Positions 1 through 9,933 of a stretch of DNA of 64,000 nt are shown here, piece after piece. The notes under the pieces are model-generated. The model did no database searches. It saw only the letters and a list, made by a program, of their open reading frames with translations, and was not told where the DNA came from. The DNA comes from JBCKUK01 sp038924905. Lineage in GTDB: Bacteria > Pseudomonadota > Gammaproteobacteria > Burkholderiales > Methylophilaceae. Numbering within the stretch: the first letter of the stretch is position 1; the number at the start of each line of letters is the position of its first letter. The stretch is from NCBI GenBank assembly GCA_038924905.1, contig JBCKUK010000002.1, forward strand, positions 25,102 to 89,101. The letters are read 5' to 3'. A program made the position numbers and the translations under genes.

Positions 1-581
1 TATTTGGTAGCCTGGGTAAATTTATAGTAGTGGTGCTTGGCACAACTTTGCTGCACGGCATTGTGATATTGCCACTTATTTTGTACCTGATTACCAAAGT
101 GACACCATTACAACTATTTAAGGGTGCGCGTGAGGCACTGGTAACAGCATTGGCGACTAGTTCCAGCTCTGCGACGCTGCCAGTCACACTGCGTTGCGTA
201 GAATACAACCTGCATGTGCGCCGCGATGTGGCTGGTTTTGTCGTGCCCTTAGGCGCTACCGTCAATATGGATGGCACCGCGCTTTATGAAGCTGCAGCCG
301 CATTATTTATCGCCAACCTGGCGGGCATTGATTTGAGCTTGACGCAGCAGATGATTGTTTTCTTTACTTCCATGATTGCTGCCATTGGTGCACCCGGCAT
401 CCCCAGCGCAGGCATGGTGACCATGGTGATGGTGCTGCAATCGGTAGGCTTGCCCGCTGAAGCGATTGCCATTTTATTGCCAATCGACCGTTTGCTCGAT
501 ACCGTACGCACCGCGGTGAACGTAGAAGGGGATGTGGTGGGAAGTCTGGTTGTACAAAAACTGATTAAGAAAAAATCTTAA
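1..581 (+). CDS. Dicarboxylate/amino acid:cation symporter (DAACS family), C-terminal part
   Basis: The reading frame is open from base 3 with no start inside the window, so the N-terminal half lies upstream. The visible ~190 residues hold the family's C-terminal core: a serine-rich re-entrant loop (SSSSATLPVT), the NMDGTALYEA cation/substrate motif, a second hairpin with APGIPSAG, and the conserved acidic/Arg helix around LPIDRLLDTVRTAVNVEGD. These are the hallmarks of GltP/DctA-type inner-membrane symporters that import glutamate/aspartate or C4-dicarboxylates with Na+ or H+. The substrate cannot be told from this part. It ends 11 bp before the next gene on the same strand and may be co-transcribed with it. 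Confidence 0.93.
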   Translation, partial: FGSLGKFIVVVLGTTLLHGIVILPLILYLITKVTPLQLFKGAREALVTALATSSSSATLPVTLRCVEYNLHVRRDVAGFVVPLGATVNMDGTALYEAAAALFIANLAGIDLSLTQQMIVFFTSMIAAIGAPGIPSAGMVTMVMVLQSVGLPAEAIAILLPIDRLLDTVRTAVNVEGDVVGSLVVQKLIKKKS

Positions 582-592
582 GGGAGCTAGGC

Positions 593-1030
593 ATGATGCC
601 ATCCATGAACGATTGGTTTTACTGGGCGCTGCTATCTGCCATGTTCGCTGCACTGACTGCGATCTTTGCCAAGATTGGCCTGGAAGGCGTCGATTCCGAT
701 TACGCGACGCTGGTTCGCACATTTGTGATTATTGCCGTGCTTACCGGCTTTATTATGCTCACCGGGAAATGGGTTAGTCCATTCTCGCTACAGCCAAAAA
801 CATTATGGTTCCTTGCTTTATCTGGCTTGGCGACGGGTGCATCCTGGGTTTGTTACTTTCGTGCGTTAAAGGCAGGCGAGGCTTCGAAGGTTGCGCCTAT
901 AGACAAACTGAGTTTAGTCCTGGTGATTATTTTCGCTTTTGTTTTTCTTGATGAACGTCCCAGTGTCAGAGAGTGGCTGGGAATCTTTATGGTGGTGGCA
1001 GGCGTTGTTGTTCTCGGTTTTAAAAGGTGA
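593..1030 (+). CDS. EamA-family (DMT superfamily) small transporter
   Basis: 145 residues with four to five predicted membrane helices and one EamA repeat (bases for the last helix encode a hydrophobic run ending VVVLGFKR). A typical DMT transporter has two such repeats in ~300 residues; this is the single-repeat form that is common as a stand-alone bacterial gene and probably works as a dimer in the inner membrane. The start is backed by a good ribosome site, AGGGAG, eight bases upstream of ATG 593. The substrate is unknown. Confidence 0.85.
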   Translation: MMPSMNDWFYWALLSAMFAALTAIFAKIGLEGVDSDYATLVRTFVIIAVLTGFIMLTGKWVSPFSLQPKTLWFLALSGLATGASWVCYFRALKAGEASKVAPIDKLSLVLVIIFAFVFLDERPSVREWLGIFMVVAGVVVLGFKR

Positions 1031-1087
1031 ACGCCGGAGATAGTTGTTAGCCAGCCTTCATCGCTGCTCCATTCCCAAGCCTTTGTC

Positions 1088-4000
1088 TTAAACCTTTGTC
1101 CTAAACCATTGCTGTGCATGCACTACCAGTGAATATACCGTTGGTACGACGATTAGCGTGAGCAAGGTGGAAGAAATCATGCCACCGATGACGGCAATTG
1201 AAAGCGGCCCATTAGTCTCTGCCCCAGCACCAAAGCCCAGAGCGGCTGGCAGCAATGCCAGAATAATCGTCAGAGAAGTCATCAACACCGGTCTCAGCCG
1301 AATGGGGCAGGCTGTCTTTAGCGCCTCATCAATGGCGACACCTTTTTCACGCAGCTGATTGGTGAGGTCAACCAATAAAATGGAATTCTTGGCTACCAGA
1401 CCTATGAGTAGCACCAACCCTATCATCGAAAAAATATTGAGTGAGTTGCCCGTGAGCCATAACGCCATCACGCCGCCGACAATCGCCAGCGGCTGAGCCA
1501 GCATAATGATGAATGGCTGCAGGAAAGAGTTAAACTGACTGGCCAACACCATATAGAGCAGGATGAGGGCAAGCACAAACACGAATGCCATATTTTTAAA
1601 GGTTTTGGCAAATTCTTCTGCCTGGCCCGAAAGCTTGGTTTTGTATTCGGCAGGCAATAGTTCGGCGGCGGTTTGATTAACCAGATTGACCGCTTCGCCA
1701 AGCGGCATAGTGGGGCTGGCGTATAGATTAGCGGCGTATTGCAAATCAAAACGCCCAATAACGGCGGCACCAAGATTTTGTTTAAAGCTGGCTACGGAAT
1801 CCAGGCGCACCAGGTCACCACTTGCACTACGCAAATAGATTTTAGATAAATCCGCAATATGGTTAAAACTACCCTCTTTTGCTTTTAAGCGGATATCGTA
1901 GCGTTGGCCATCTCCCGGCTCGTCGTTAAATTTGGCGATATTGACGCCGCCTGCATAGACGCTCACGGCGCTGGCGATGTCGTTTGCCGAAATGCCAAAA
2001 CTGGCCGCACGCACGCGATCTATCTGCAAGGACACTTGCGGCAAATCGAGCTGCATATCCAAATCCACTTTGCCCATGCCCGTCGTATCAGACAATTTTT
2101 TTTGCATGACTTTAGACAGCTCGCCCAGTCGGCTTAAGTCAGGGCCAGTGATATTGAATTGCAATTTTTCCGGGCGCTGACCGCGCACAATTGAGACGGG
2201 GGCAGGGAAGGCACGCACGCCGGGAATGATGTCCAGCTCATCGCGCAGCATTTTTACCAAGGCTTTTTGTGACAACTTGCGATCTTTTTTATCTTTAAGG
2301 CGGATATTGATATTGCCTTGATTCACTTGTCCGCGCTGGCCTGAGCCCACCGTAGTGAAAAAGCTGGCAATTTCATCCATGTGAGTGAGGAGAGCTTTTT
2401 CAATTAAATCTACGCGTGTATTGGTGTATTCGAGGCTGGAACCCAGCGGTGTTTTGAAAGAGATGATAAATCTGCCTTCATCGGCCTCAGGCACAAATTC
2501 TTTTTGCACGTTTTGGAAAAAGAAGCCGCTGGAGGTAACCACTAACAGCGTTACCAGAAGCACTTTCCAGCGGTGATTGAGCGCCCATCCCAGTAACCCG
2601 GTATAAACCCTGTCCATACCCTTAAAGAAGGCGTCCAGCCAGTAATATAGCTTGCCGTGTCGACTGCTGGTTTTGAGGTAGCGTGAGCACAGCATGGGCG
2701 TTAAGGTGAGCGACACCATGAGCGACACCAGCACGCCAAAGGTGACAACGACAGCAAATGATTGGAAGAACTTGCCCAGGATGCCTTCCATAAAAATTAC
2801 CGGGGCGAAGATGCACACCAGCGATAACGATGCGGCAATGACGGCAAAGGTGACCTCGTGGCTGCCTTCTATAGCTGCTTTCATGGCATCCTTGCTACCA
2901 GCGGCTTGCATACTCATATGCCTGAAAATATTCTCCAGCACCACAATTGCATCATCTACCACCACGCCTATCAGCAACAGCAAGGCCAGCAGCGTCATGC
3001 TGTTAAAGGTAAAGCCTGAAAAATACATCACGGCAACTGCGCCTAGCAATGAAACAGGAATGGCGGTGGCGATAATCAGGGTAGAACGAATGGAGCGTAA
3101 AAATAGCCATACAATCAGCGCTGCCAGCAACGTGCCTTCCAGCAAATGTTGTTGTAGCGATTTTACCATTTCCTTAATAAACAGGGCTTCATTTGATGAA
3201 ATGTCTATGTGCAAACCAGGTGGTAGCGCGGGGCGAATCTCTTCATCCAGCCGTCGTTCGACTTCATTGATAATATCCACCGTATTGGCGTTGGGAATTT
3301 TGATAATGCCTATGCCTACTGTGGGCTTGCCATTAAAGTGGGCGACTTGACGAAAATCGCCGAGGCCGTCTTCAATTTCAGCGATGTCTTGTAATTTGAT
3401 GGGCGCGCCATCGCGATAAGCGACTACCATGTCAGCCAATTCACGGAACTGATGAAACTCCAGATCGAGTTTTAATAAACTTTCGGTATTCTGGCTGACT
3501 AAAAACCCGCCCGGCACCTGGATATGCTCGCGCTGAAAAGCGCCAGTGACATCGCTTGCGACAATGCTGTAAGCCGCCATGCGTTCGGGCAGTAAATTGA
3601 TACGTATGGTGCGATCGCGGCGGCCACCCAGGCGGATTTCACCGACACCATTGATTGTTTCAATTTTTTTCTTGAGGATATTAAGCGCATATAAATTGAG
3701 CTGTTGCACTGTGCGGTCGCCACCCAAAGCCAGCCATAAAACAGGCTCCGCGTTGGTCTCAGCTTTTTGTACGATAGGCGGATCAGTATCTGTGGGCAAG
3801 CGCCGCAACACCTGATTTACCTTGGATTGCACTTCGTTGTAAGCAACGTCGATATCTTTTTTCAGGAGAAAGGTGATGACAACGACGGATGCGCCCGGCG
3901 AGGAGCTGGATTGAATGTGCTCGATACCAGGCGTAGTGTTAACCGCGGCCTCAATCACGCTGGTGACACTGGTATCCATGATGTCCGGATTAGCACCTTT

Positions 4001-4153
4001 AAGTGAGGTGGTGACCGTGATAATAGGGAATTCAATCGCCGGGAAGCGATCCACAGCAATGCGCTGGTAGCTGATGATGCCAAACAGTACCAGCACACCG
4101 GAGACCATCCATGCGAGGACATGCCGCTTAATCGATAGCTCGGGCAAGTTCAT
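1088..4153 (-). CDS. RND efflux pump permease subunit (HAE1/AcrB-like)
   Basis: A 1021-residue inner-membrane proton antiporter of full family length. It starts with the usual cytosolic stub and first helix, followed by two large periplasmic loops after TM1 and TM7. The TM4 proton-relay pair is visible in GVVVDDAIVVLENIF (about residues 400-415). It is encoded immediately after its adaptor: the adaptor stop and this ATG overlap by four bases (4150-4153), so translation is coupled. No outer-membrane factor is encoded nearby, so the pump must borrow a TolC-like channel from elsewhere. Sequence resembles multidrug-type pumps (MexF/MdtB-like, single-permease type) more than metal pumps, but the substrate is not readable. 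Confidence 0.93.
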   Translation of the reverse strand: MNLPELSIKRHVLAWMVSGVLVLFGIISYQRIAVDRFPAIEFPIITVTTSLKGANPDIMDTSVTSVIEAAVNTTPGIEHIQSSSSPGASVVVITFLLKKDIDVAYNEVQSKVNQVLRRLPTDTDPPIVQKAETNAEPVLWLALGGDRTVQQLNLYALNILKKKIETINGVGEIRLGGRRDRTIRINLLPERMAAYSIVASDVTGAFQREHIQVPGGFLVSQNTESLLKLDLEFHQFRELADMVVAYRDGAPIKLQDIAEIEDGLGDFRQVAHFNGKPTVGIGIIKIPNANTVDIINEVERRLDEEIRPALPPGLHIDISSNEALFIKEMVKSLQQHLLEGTLLAALIVWLFLRSIRSTLIIATAIPVSLLGAVAVMYFSGFTFNSMTLLALLLLIGVVVDDAIVVLENIFRHMSMQAAGSKDAMKAAIEGSHEVTFAVIAASLSLVCIFAPVIFMEGILGKFFQSFAVVVTFGVLVSLMVSLTLTPMLCSRYLKTSSRHGKLYYWLDAFFKGMDRVYTGLLGWALNHRWKVLLVTLLVVTSSGFFFQNVQKEFVPEADEGRFIISFKTPLGSSLEYTNTRVDLIEKALLTHMDEIASFFTTVGSGQRGQVNQGNINIRLKDKKDRKLSQKALVKMLRDELDIIPGVRAFPAPVSIVRGQRPEKLQFNITGPDLSRLGELSKVMQKKLSDTTGMGKVDLDMQLDLPQVSLQIDRVRAASFGISANDIASAVSVYAGGVNIAKFNDEPGDGQRYDIRLKAKEGSFNHIADLSKIYLRSASGDLVRLDSVASFKQNLGAAVIGRFDLQYAANLYASPTMPLGEAVNLVNQTAAELLPAEYKTKLSGQAEEFAKTFKNMAFVFVLALILLYMVLASQFNSFLQPFIIMLAQPLAIVGGVMALWLTGNSLNIFSMIGLVLLIGLVAKNSILLVDLTNQLREKGVAIDEALKTACPIRLRPVLMTSLTIILALLPAALGFGAGAETNGPLSIAVIGGMISSTLLTLIVVPTVYSLVVHAQQWFRTKV

Positions 4154-5232
4154 TGTTTGACCCGCTGAACGCTTACTTTGGCTTTATCGGTCAAAAAAGC
4201 TGCGCCATCTACTGCGACTTGTTCGCCTGCGTTTAAGCCTTCCAGGATTTCAACTTGACCGGCTTGGCGCAGGCCGGTTTTAACAATACGTTGTCCGGCT
4301 GTATTGTTTTTAATCAGGTAAACCACTTCGCCTGCCGGCCTTAACACCACGCTTTGTTCAGGCACAACAACCGCTTCGTTACGCTCACCTAAAATCACTA
4401 CACCATTCACACTCGCACCGGGTTGCCAGCCCGGCTGGTCCGTTACGTCCGCCACTATATCTACTGAACGGTTGTTGGCTCCAATCAAGGGTGTCAGTTC
4501 TTGAATCGTGACAATTATTTCATCCGGTGAAGTGGGGGTGGTGAGCTTGACCTTTAAACCGGGCTGTAATTTAGCAGCGACATTCTCCGGGAAAGGTAAG
4601 TGAACACGGAGTTTCTGCTTGCTGATGATTTGTATCAGTGGGTCGCCAATTTTGACAAAATCCCCTACAGATACAATTTGCTTTTCAACCACACCATTGA
4701 GCGGTGCTACAACACGGGTTTTTGCGCCAAGATGATCAATGCTGGCAATTCTTGCGCGGGCGCCAGCGAGTTGTTCTTTGAGTGCAGATTGCTGGGTAGT
4801 AATGTCATCCAGCGCGTTTTGTGAGATAAAGTTTTTATTGACCAGTTTTTGATTACGCTCAACCACCTTACCCTGGTTCGCAAGCAGTGCCTGAATCCTT
4901 GCGACTTCCGCCTCTGCTTCTTTGCGCTGTAAATTAAAATCAGTGTCATCCAGCAACACCACTACATCACCCTTTTTAACAGTTTGTCCGGGGTAAACCA
5001 GTACTTTTAGGACGCGCGCTGCCACTTCCGCTGCCACGGTTGGATCCACCAAGCCCTCCAGAGTGCCTACAGCTTGTTCGCGGATTTCAAGCTTTGCCGT
5101 TTGCGCAGTAACAACACTCACTACGGTTGGCGATGGCGCCTTTTCAGTTTTTTCTTCTGATTTGCCGCAGGCTGTGAGACACAGGCTTAGGCAGAGGGCG
5201 GTTGTCACACGCCTGGATAAAATGACTAACAT
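4150..5232 (-). CDS. RND efflux periplasmic adaptor subunit (membrane fusion protein), lipoprotein
   Basis: About 360 residues with a lipoprotein signal peptide ending in the lipobox LTAC. It then shows the standard adaptor order: lipoyl half-motif, coiled-coil hairpin rich in Gln/Ala/Arg, second lipoyl half, beta-barrel and membrane-proximal domain. It links the downstream permease to an outer-membrane channel. The frame is open to an ATG at 5250, but ATG 5232 lies ten bases from AGGAA and gives a cleaner signal peptide, so I prefer it. First gene of a two-gene operon with the RND permease. Confidence 0.9.
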   Translation of the reverse strand: MLVILSRRVTTALCLSLCLTACGKSEEKTEKAPSPTVVSVVTAQTAKLEIREQAVGTLEGLVDPTVAAEVAARVLKVLVYPGQTVKKGDVVVLLDDTDFNLQRKEAEAEVARIQALLANQGKVVERNQKLVNKNFISQNALDDITTQQSALKEQLAGARARIASIDHLGAKTRVVAPLNGVVEKQIVSVGDFVKIGDPLIQIISKQKLRVHLPFPENVAAKLQPGLKVKLTTPTSPDEIIVTIQELTPLIGANNRSVDIVADVTDQPGWQPGASVNGVVILGERNEAVVVPEQSVVLRPAGEVVYLIKNNTAGQRIVKTGLRQAGQVEILEGLNAGEQVAVDGAAFLTDKAKVSVQRVKQ

Positions 5233-5257
5233 AATCAGAGGTTCCTTCAAATGCTTT

Positions 5258-5791
5258 CTAGGTTATTTTTGACCAATCAAAGTAAGGGCCGGGATCAGTT
5301 TTTCTGCCCGGCGTAATGTCAGAATGCCCAACGATGTCTATCATTGGATAAGCTTTTTTAAGAGCGGTGAGCAGACGATTGAGCACCTCATACTGTGCAG
5401 TTTCAAAAGCATCAACATCACTACCCTCAAGCTCTACTCCGACAGAAAAATCGTTGCAATGTTCACGCCCTTGCCAACTTGATGCACCGGCATGCCAGGC
5501 GCGCTGGCTGCATGGGACAAATTGAATTAACTCGCCATCGCGCCGAATAAAGAAATGCGCAGAAACTTTAAGCTGGTGAATCTCGGCATAATAGGGATGT
5601 GCGCTGGCATCGAGAGTATTGGTAAACAGCTCAATGACCCCATTACCGCCATATTGCTCTGGTGGCAAGCTGATATTGTGTATCACTACCAGAGTAATCT
5701 GGCTGTCGTTGGGACGCGCATCCTGATTTGACGATTCAATAAATTGCACACCAGTGGCAATGCCATGTTGGTTAATTTTTATGTTTTTCAT
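5258..5791 (-). CDS. ampD: 1,6-anhydro-N-acetylmuramoyl-L-alanine amidase AmpD
   Basis: 177 residues, the usual AmpD length, with no signal peptide, so cytoplasmic. It removes the peptide from anhydro-muropeptides during cell-wall recycling and so controls the inducers sensed by AmpR where that regulator exists. Zinc ligands are recognisable: the first His in VVIHNISLPP, another in RAWHAGASSW, and the C-terminal Asp in GRKTDPGPYFDW, with the family sequence VGHSDITPGRK just before it. A divergent exchanger gene starts 76 bp away. Linkage ampD-pilS-pilR is common in betaproteobacteria. Confidence 0.93.
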   Translation of the reverse strand: MKNIKINQHGIATGVQFIESSNQDARPNDSQITLVVIHNISLPPEQYGGNGVIELFTNTLDASAHPYYAEIHQLKVSAHFFIRRDGELIQFVPCSQRAWHAGASSWQGREHCNDFSVGVELEGSDVDAFETAQYEVLNRLLTALKKAYPMIDIVGHSDITPGRKTDPGPYFDWSKIT

Positions 5792-5867
5792 GCGTAGGCT
5801 GGTGTTATCCGATAAAATTCAGGGTGCAGCTAACTTACAACAAAATTTAATTTCTGGTAAATTTATC

Positions 5868-6868
5868 ATGGTTTTTTTCACACTTTTCCTCATGCTTATA
5901 GTAATTCTAATCGCAGCCGAGGTCTTTACCAATGCGCTGGAGCATTTAGGTGAAAAACTGGGGATGTCCGAAGGTGTGCAGGCTCGCTATTTGCCGCTGT
6001 GGGTACAGCCATGCCGGAAACCTCAGTGCCTTTACTGGCGCTATTGGCGGGTACCAGTAATGCGCATGTCAATGAAGAGATTGGTGTAGGTGCGATTCTC
6101 GGCGCGCCGCTCATGCTAGCCACACTTTCTATTTCACTTTTAGCATTTGCGGTGTTAAAACGGCGTGGCGTACAAGGCCATTTTCACCCGGAAAAAACCG
6201 GCCTGATTCGTGATTTGAACTTCTTTATTGCTGCTTTTGTTTTTGCCGCCATCGCTCTTTTTATACCGCATGAAGTGAAATCTGTGCGTTACATGCTCGG
6301 CTTTGGCATGGTGATGTTTTACTTTGTTTACATCATGCTCACGCTGCGGGCATCAAAATCACTGGTTGCCGACGGCCACGCCACGGAGGCAGACAGGCCA
6401 ATGTTTATTTGCCGACTTGGTTTACCAAACAGCATATGGGTAGTTGTCATGCAGCTTGTGCTGGGCCTGATTCTGTTAATCGCGGGAGCCAAAGGCTTTA
6501 TCTCCGGTGTTGAAGAAGCCGCTGCGTTGCTGGGGATTTCCACGTTGCTGTTATCGCTTTTAATTATCCCAATCGCGACAGAACTGCCAGAAAAAGTGAA
6601 TAGCATCCTGTGGGTGCGCAAAGCCAAAGATACCCTGGCATTTGGCAATATTACCGGTGCCATGGTGTTTCAAGGCACCTTGCTGCCAGCCATTGGTATT
6701 ATGTTGACGCCATGGGCGCCGCAAACTGAAGTGTTGTGGGCGGTAATTGTGACGCTGCTCGGCGCTATTTGGTTGCGCGCACTTATTGCGCGCGGCCAGC
6801 TCAAGGTTTGGCATGTGTGGGTAAACGGCGCGATGTATCTGACCTATCTGGCGATTGTGCTTATTTAA
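5868..6868 (+). pseudogene. Sodium/calcium exchanger family membrane protein, frameshifted
   Basis: Two overlapping frames together encode one ~330-residue CaCA-type exchanger. Frame 1 starts at ATG 5868 (MVFFTLFLMLIVILIAAE) and reads well up to about 5978. The rest continues one frame over, with the family motif GTAMPETSVPLLALLAG and a second repeat motif PIATELPEKVNS. A single missing base in gtgcaggctcg (5976-5984) explains the shift: restoring one base gives a GVTGSLFAAVGT-like reading, the normal alpha-repeat. Around ten membrane helices are otherwise intact. It is either a recently inactivated gene or a sequencing indel. Confidence 0.8.
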
Positions 6869-6879
6869 TTATTCGGCAA

Positions 6880-8244
6880 CTATTGGTCATCATCCTTGCC
6901 CAGCCCTAATTTTGCCAGACGATAGCGCAGCGCACGGAAGCTCATCCCAAGCAATTTGGCAGCCGCTGTTTTGTTGTGTTTGGTTTTCTCCAGCGCATCG
7001 AGAATGGCCTGTTTCTCAATGTTATCGAGATATTCCGGCAATGTCAAACCATTAGCTTCGGCATTGATGCCCATAGTTTTCGAGTCACCTTTTGGCTCAT
7101 CTTCCATCAATAAATCTTCGGCTTTGATGGTTTTGCCATCGCACAGGGCGAGCGCGCGTTCCAAAACATTTTCCAGTTCTCGTACATTGCCGGGGAAGTT
7201 GTGTTGCATCAGCAAATCGCTAGCTTGACTATCCAAATCGGGTATCGGGCTGCCTTGTACGCGGCATAGTTTTTCCAGAAGGCTACGGGCAAGCAAAGGA
7301 ATATCTTCAGCCCTTTCCCTCAGCGATGGCATTTTTAACTCAATCACATTCAGGCGGTAATACAAGTCTTGGCGAAATTCGCCCTTATCCATCATTGCCG
7401 AAAGGTTGCGATGCGTGGCACTGATAATGCGTACATCGACCCCTTCTTCCTTTGTGCCGCCCACCATGCGCACCTTTTTCTCCTGAATCGCCCGCAGTAG
7501 TTTGACCTGCATCGCCAACGGTAAATCCGCTACTTCATTCAGAAACAATGTGCCGCCGTTTGCTGCGTGAAACATGCCCTCTTTATCCTGTGCAGCGCCG
7601 GTAAAAGCCCCTTTTTTGTAGCCAAAAAACTCACTTTCCATCAAGTTCTCGGAAATCGCGCCGCAATTGACTGCAATAAACGGCCCGTCTCGGCGCGAAC
7701 TATTCATATGGATGAGCCGCGCCGCAAGTTCTTTGCCACTACCAGATTCACCGCTGATGTAAACAGGTGCCTGGCTGTGCCCCAATTTTTCTATCATGCT
7801 GCGTACTTGCAGGATGGGGGCTGAATTTCCAATCATGTTCGGGCTGCCCGGAGCCGGTGTTTCCGTATCTGAAAGTTTAAGCGCTGACTCCACCAAAGGT
7901 CGTAGCTGTTTAAGAGAGATGGGTTTGGTCAGGTAGTCAAAAGCCCCGGCCTTTAAGGCAGAGACAGCGTTCTCAGCACTGCCGAAAGCAGTGATAACCG
8001 CAACTGGAAGGCCAGCATGGTATTGGCCTATGTGTTTGACCAGATCCAGGCCATTGCCATCGGGCAAGCGCATATCGGTCAGACACAATGCATAATTACG
8101 CTGCTTAAGCATGTGCTTGGCATCTTCTACGGTGCTCGCGCTATCGGTATCTATATTCATGCGGTCAAGTGTGAGCACTAACAATTCACGAATATCAGTT
8201 TCGTCATCCACCACCAGACAGTTAAGTTTTTGTGTCTGTACCAT
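6880..8244 (-). CDS. pilR: Sigma-54-dependent response regulator PilR
   Basis: 454 residues. REC domain at residues ~8-120 with phospho-acceptor Asp57 in LTDMRLPDG. Sigma-54 AAA+ domain at ~140-370 with Walker A GESGSGKE and the sigma-54 contact loop GAFTGA. Fis-type helix-turn-helix at the C-terminus (NKTAAAKLLGMSFRALRYRL). It activates RpoN promoters, classically pilA for type IV pili, after phosphorylation by the kinase encoded directly upstream (the PilS stop abuts this ATG). Oddity: the Walker B segment reads GGTLFLNEVADL, with Asn where the family has Asp. Assignment to PilR rather than another NtrC-like regulator rests on the adjacent six-helix PilS-type kinase. Confidence 0.9.
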   Translation of the reverse strand: MVQTQKLNCLVVDDETDIRELLVLTLDRMNIDTDSASTVEDAKHMLKQRNYALCLTDMRLPDGNGLDLVKHIGQYHAGLPVAVITAFGSAENAVSALKAGAFDYLTKPISLKQLRPLVESALKLSDTETPAPGSPNMIGNSAPILQVRSMIEKLGHSQAPVYISGESGSGKELAARLIHMNSSRRDGPFIAVNCGAISENLMESEFFGYKKGAFTGAAQDKEGMFHAANGGTLFLNEVADLPLAMQVKLLRAIQEKKVRMVGGTKEEGVDVRIISATHRNLSAMMDKGEFRQDLYYRLNVIELKMPSLRERAEDIPLLARSLLEKLCRVQGSPIPDLDSQASDLLMQHNFPGNVRELENVLERALALCDGKTIKAEDLLMEDEPKGDSKTMGINAEANGLTLPEYLDNIEKQAILDALEKTKHNKTAAAKLLGMSFRALRYRLAKLGLGKDDDQ

Positions 8245-9933
8245 TTATGTATACGCCCTTTTTACATGGACAATAAATAGACTGCCGCTATCGGCAGGGG
8301 CGTATTTAATGCTGCCGCCGCTGGCTTCACACAGCTCACGAGCAATATAGAGGCCGAGACCAGTGCCGATAGATTCGGTGGTGAAAAACGGCTCGAATAA
8401 GTGTTGAACGGCTTCTGGCGGAATGCCGGGGCCATTGTCGGCAATTTCCAAACGTATGGCGTGGGCATCAGTTGGAATATGTAACGACAGGGTTAGCCCA
8501 GCTTCGCCTTGTTTGCTGTGACGCCAGCCATTACGGCACAGATTCCATAGAATCTGGTTCAGGTGGCGTCGGTCAAAAGCGATTTGCTCGGCATGGTCGC
8601 CCAGAATTAATTGGAAACCCAGCGGCGGGATTTTTTCTACCTGGCAAAACTGATCATGAAACTCGAGCAAAAAGTCTTGAAGCAAGATGGTTTCCTGATG
8701 GGTGCAATCGCGTCGATTGAGTTCCAGCACATCTTTCACTATTTGATCCATGCGTTGCACGTTGTCCGCAATAATTTCCAGCATACGTTGAGAGGTCTGG
8801 TCTTGTTGCAGGTTTTTTTCTTCCTGCTCCTGAAGCAATTGATTGGCGTGACTGATGGCACTCAAGGGGTTGCGAATTTCATGCGCGATATTTGCAGTTA
8901 AGCGCCCGAGTGCAGCCAGTTTGAGTTGTTGTGCCTGCGTTTGTATCTGGCTCCAATCCTCTATAAAAATAACTGCGCCCTGGTTACGGCTCTCGCCTAC
9001 TGGCATAAAGCGCAGTCTAAGTTCACGCTCTTTCGTACTTAGTTTGATTACGCCGGATCGAGCATTTTTAACTCCCCCATCCTCATTGAACCAGCTGCGC
9101 ATCAAATCTGCCAGTTCAGGCGAACAATCGTCCAGTGTCCGCGCATTCCAGACCTGATTGCTGGCACCGAGCAGGCTTTCTGCCTGAAAATTGTGGTGGC
9201 GCAATTTTAGATCCTTATCTACAATCAACACACCATCTTGCATCTCCTGGGTGATGAGTCCATTAATTTGCGCAAGATTTTCCAGATCCACGCTACGTTG
9301 CGAGGCCAGCGCCTCACTTTGCAATGTGCGCTTGGCCAGGGTATGTGCCAGCCACGCAGTAGCAAAGCAACTTAAACTAAGTGTGGCAGCGTGGGTGTAA
9401 TCGACATAATACTCACCCCAGCTTATCCATTGGTAGGATTGCTCCAGCAGCAGGACAATGCTGGCAAGTGCTGCGTAGAAAAATGCGAACCGACTCTGGC
9501 TGAACAGGCTGGCAACAACAATGGCAACGACCAGCAACAGTCCCAAGCCACTTTTTAGTCCGCCAGCAGCATAAATCAGCGCAACAATGAAGCCGATATC
9601 GGCGCTGGTAAACAGGGTAAGCTGATGATTAAACCTCGGCTGTCCCAATATGGCAGGCTTGGGGATTGAAAGTTCGTATCCTGCGAAGCCGAGCTTGGTA
9701 AGCCTGGGCCAGGTGAGCACAGCGGCGACAAGGCTCAACAGTAAATAAACAATAGAAACTTTTAGGTAAAGTGCGCTGTTGTAGTTTTCCAGAAAATTAC
9801 GATCTCGCCAGAAGAAATAGTAACCAACAAGTGTGCAGGCGACGATAAACCGATAAAGATTTGACAGCCATGTCGAGCGCCAGTATGCACTGATTTCCGG
9901 TGTGCTGATATTGTGATCAGCCGGCGTTATCAT
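8245..9933 (-). CDS. pilS: Sensor histidine kinase PilS
   Basis: 562 residues: about six N-terminal membrane helices (residues ~20-200), a PAS domain (~220-330), a HisKA dimerisation domain with H-box LTANIAHEIRNPLSAISHAN, and a HATPase domain with N box (LWNLCRNGWRHS), G1 DNGPGIP and G2 GTGLGLYIA. In type IV piliated bacteria PilS monitors pilin in the membrane and phosphorylates PilR. It is transcribed with pilR and its first codons overlap the end of the preceding small gene by four bases. Confidence 0.92.
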   Translation of the reverse strand: MITPADHNISTPEISAYWRSTWLSNLYRFIVACTLVGYYFFWRDRNFLENYNSALYLKVSIVYLLLSLVAAVLTWPRLTKLGFAGYELSIPKPAILGQPRFNHQLTLFTSADIGFIVALIYAAGGLKSGLGLLLVVAIVVASLFSQSRFAFFYAALASIVLLLEQSYQWISWGEYYVDYTHAATLSLSCFATAWLAHTLAKRTLQSEALASQRSVDLENLAQINGLITQEMQDGVLIVDKDLKLRHHNFQAESLLGASNQVWNARTLDDCSPELADLMRSWFNEDGGVKNARSGVIKLSTKERELRLRFMPVGESRNQGAVIFIEDWSQIQTQAQQLKLAALGRLTANIAHEIRNPLSAISHANQLLQEQEEKNLQQDQTSQRMLEIIADNVQRMDQIVKDVLELNRRDCTHQETILLQDFLLEFHDQFCQVEKIPPLGFQLILGDHAEQIAFDRRHLNQILWNLCRNGWRHSKQGEAGLTLSLHIPTDAHAIRLEIADNGPGIPPEAVQHLFEPFFTTESIGTGLGLYIARELCEASGGSIKYAPADSGSLFIVHVKRAYT

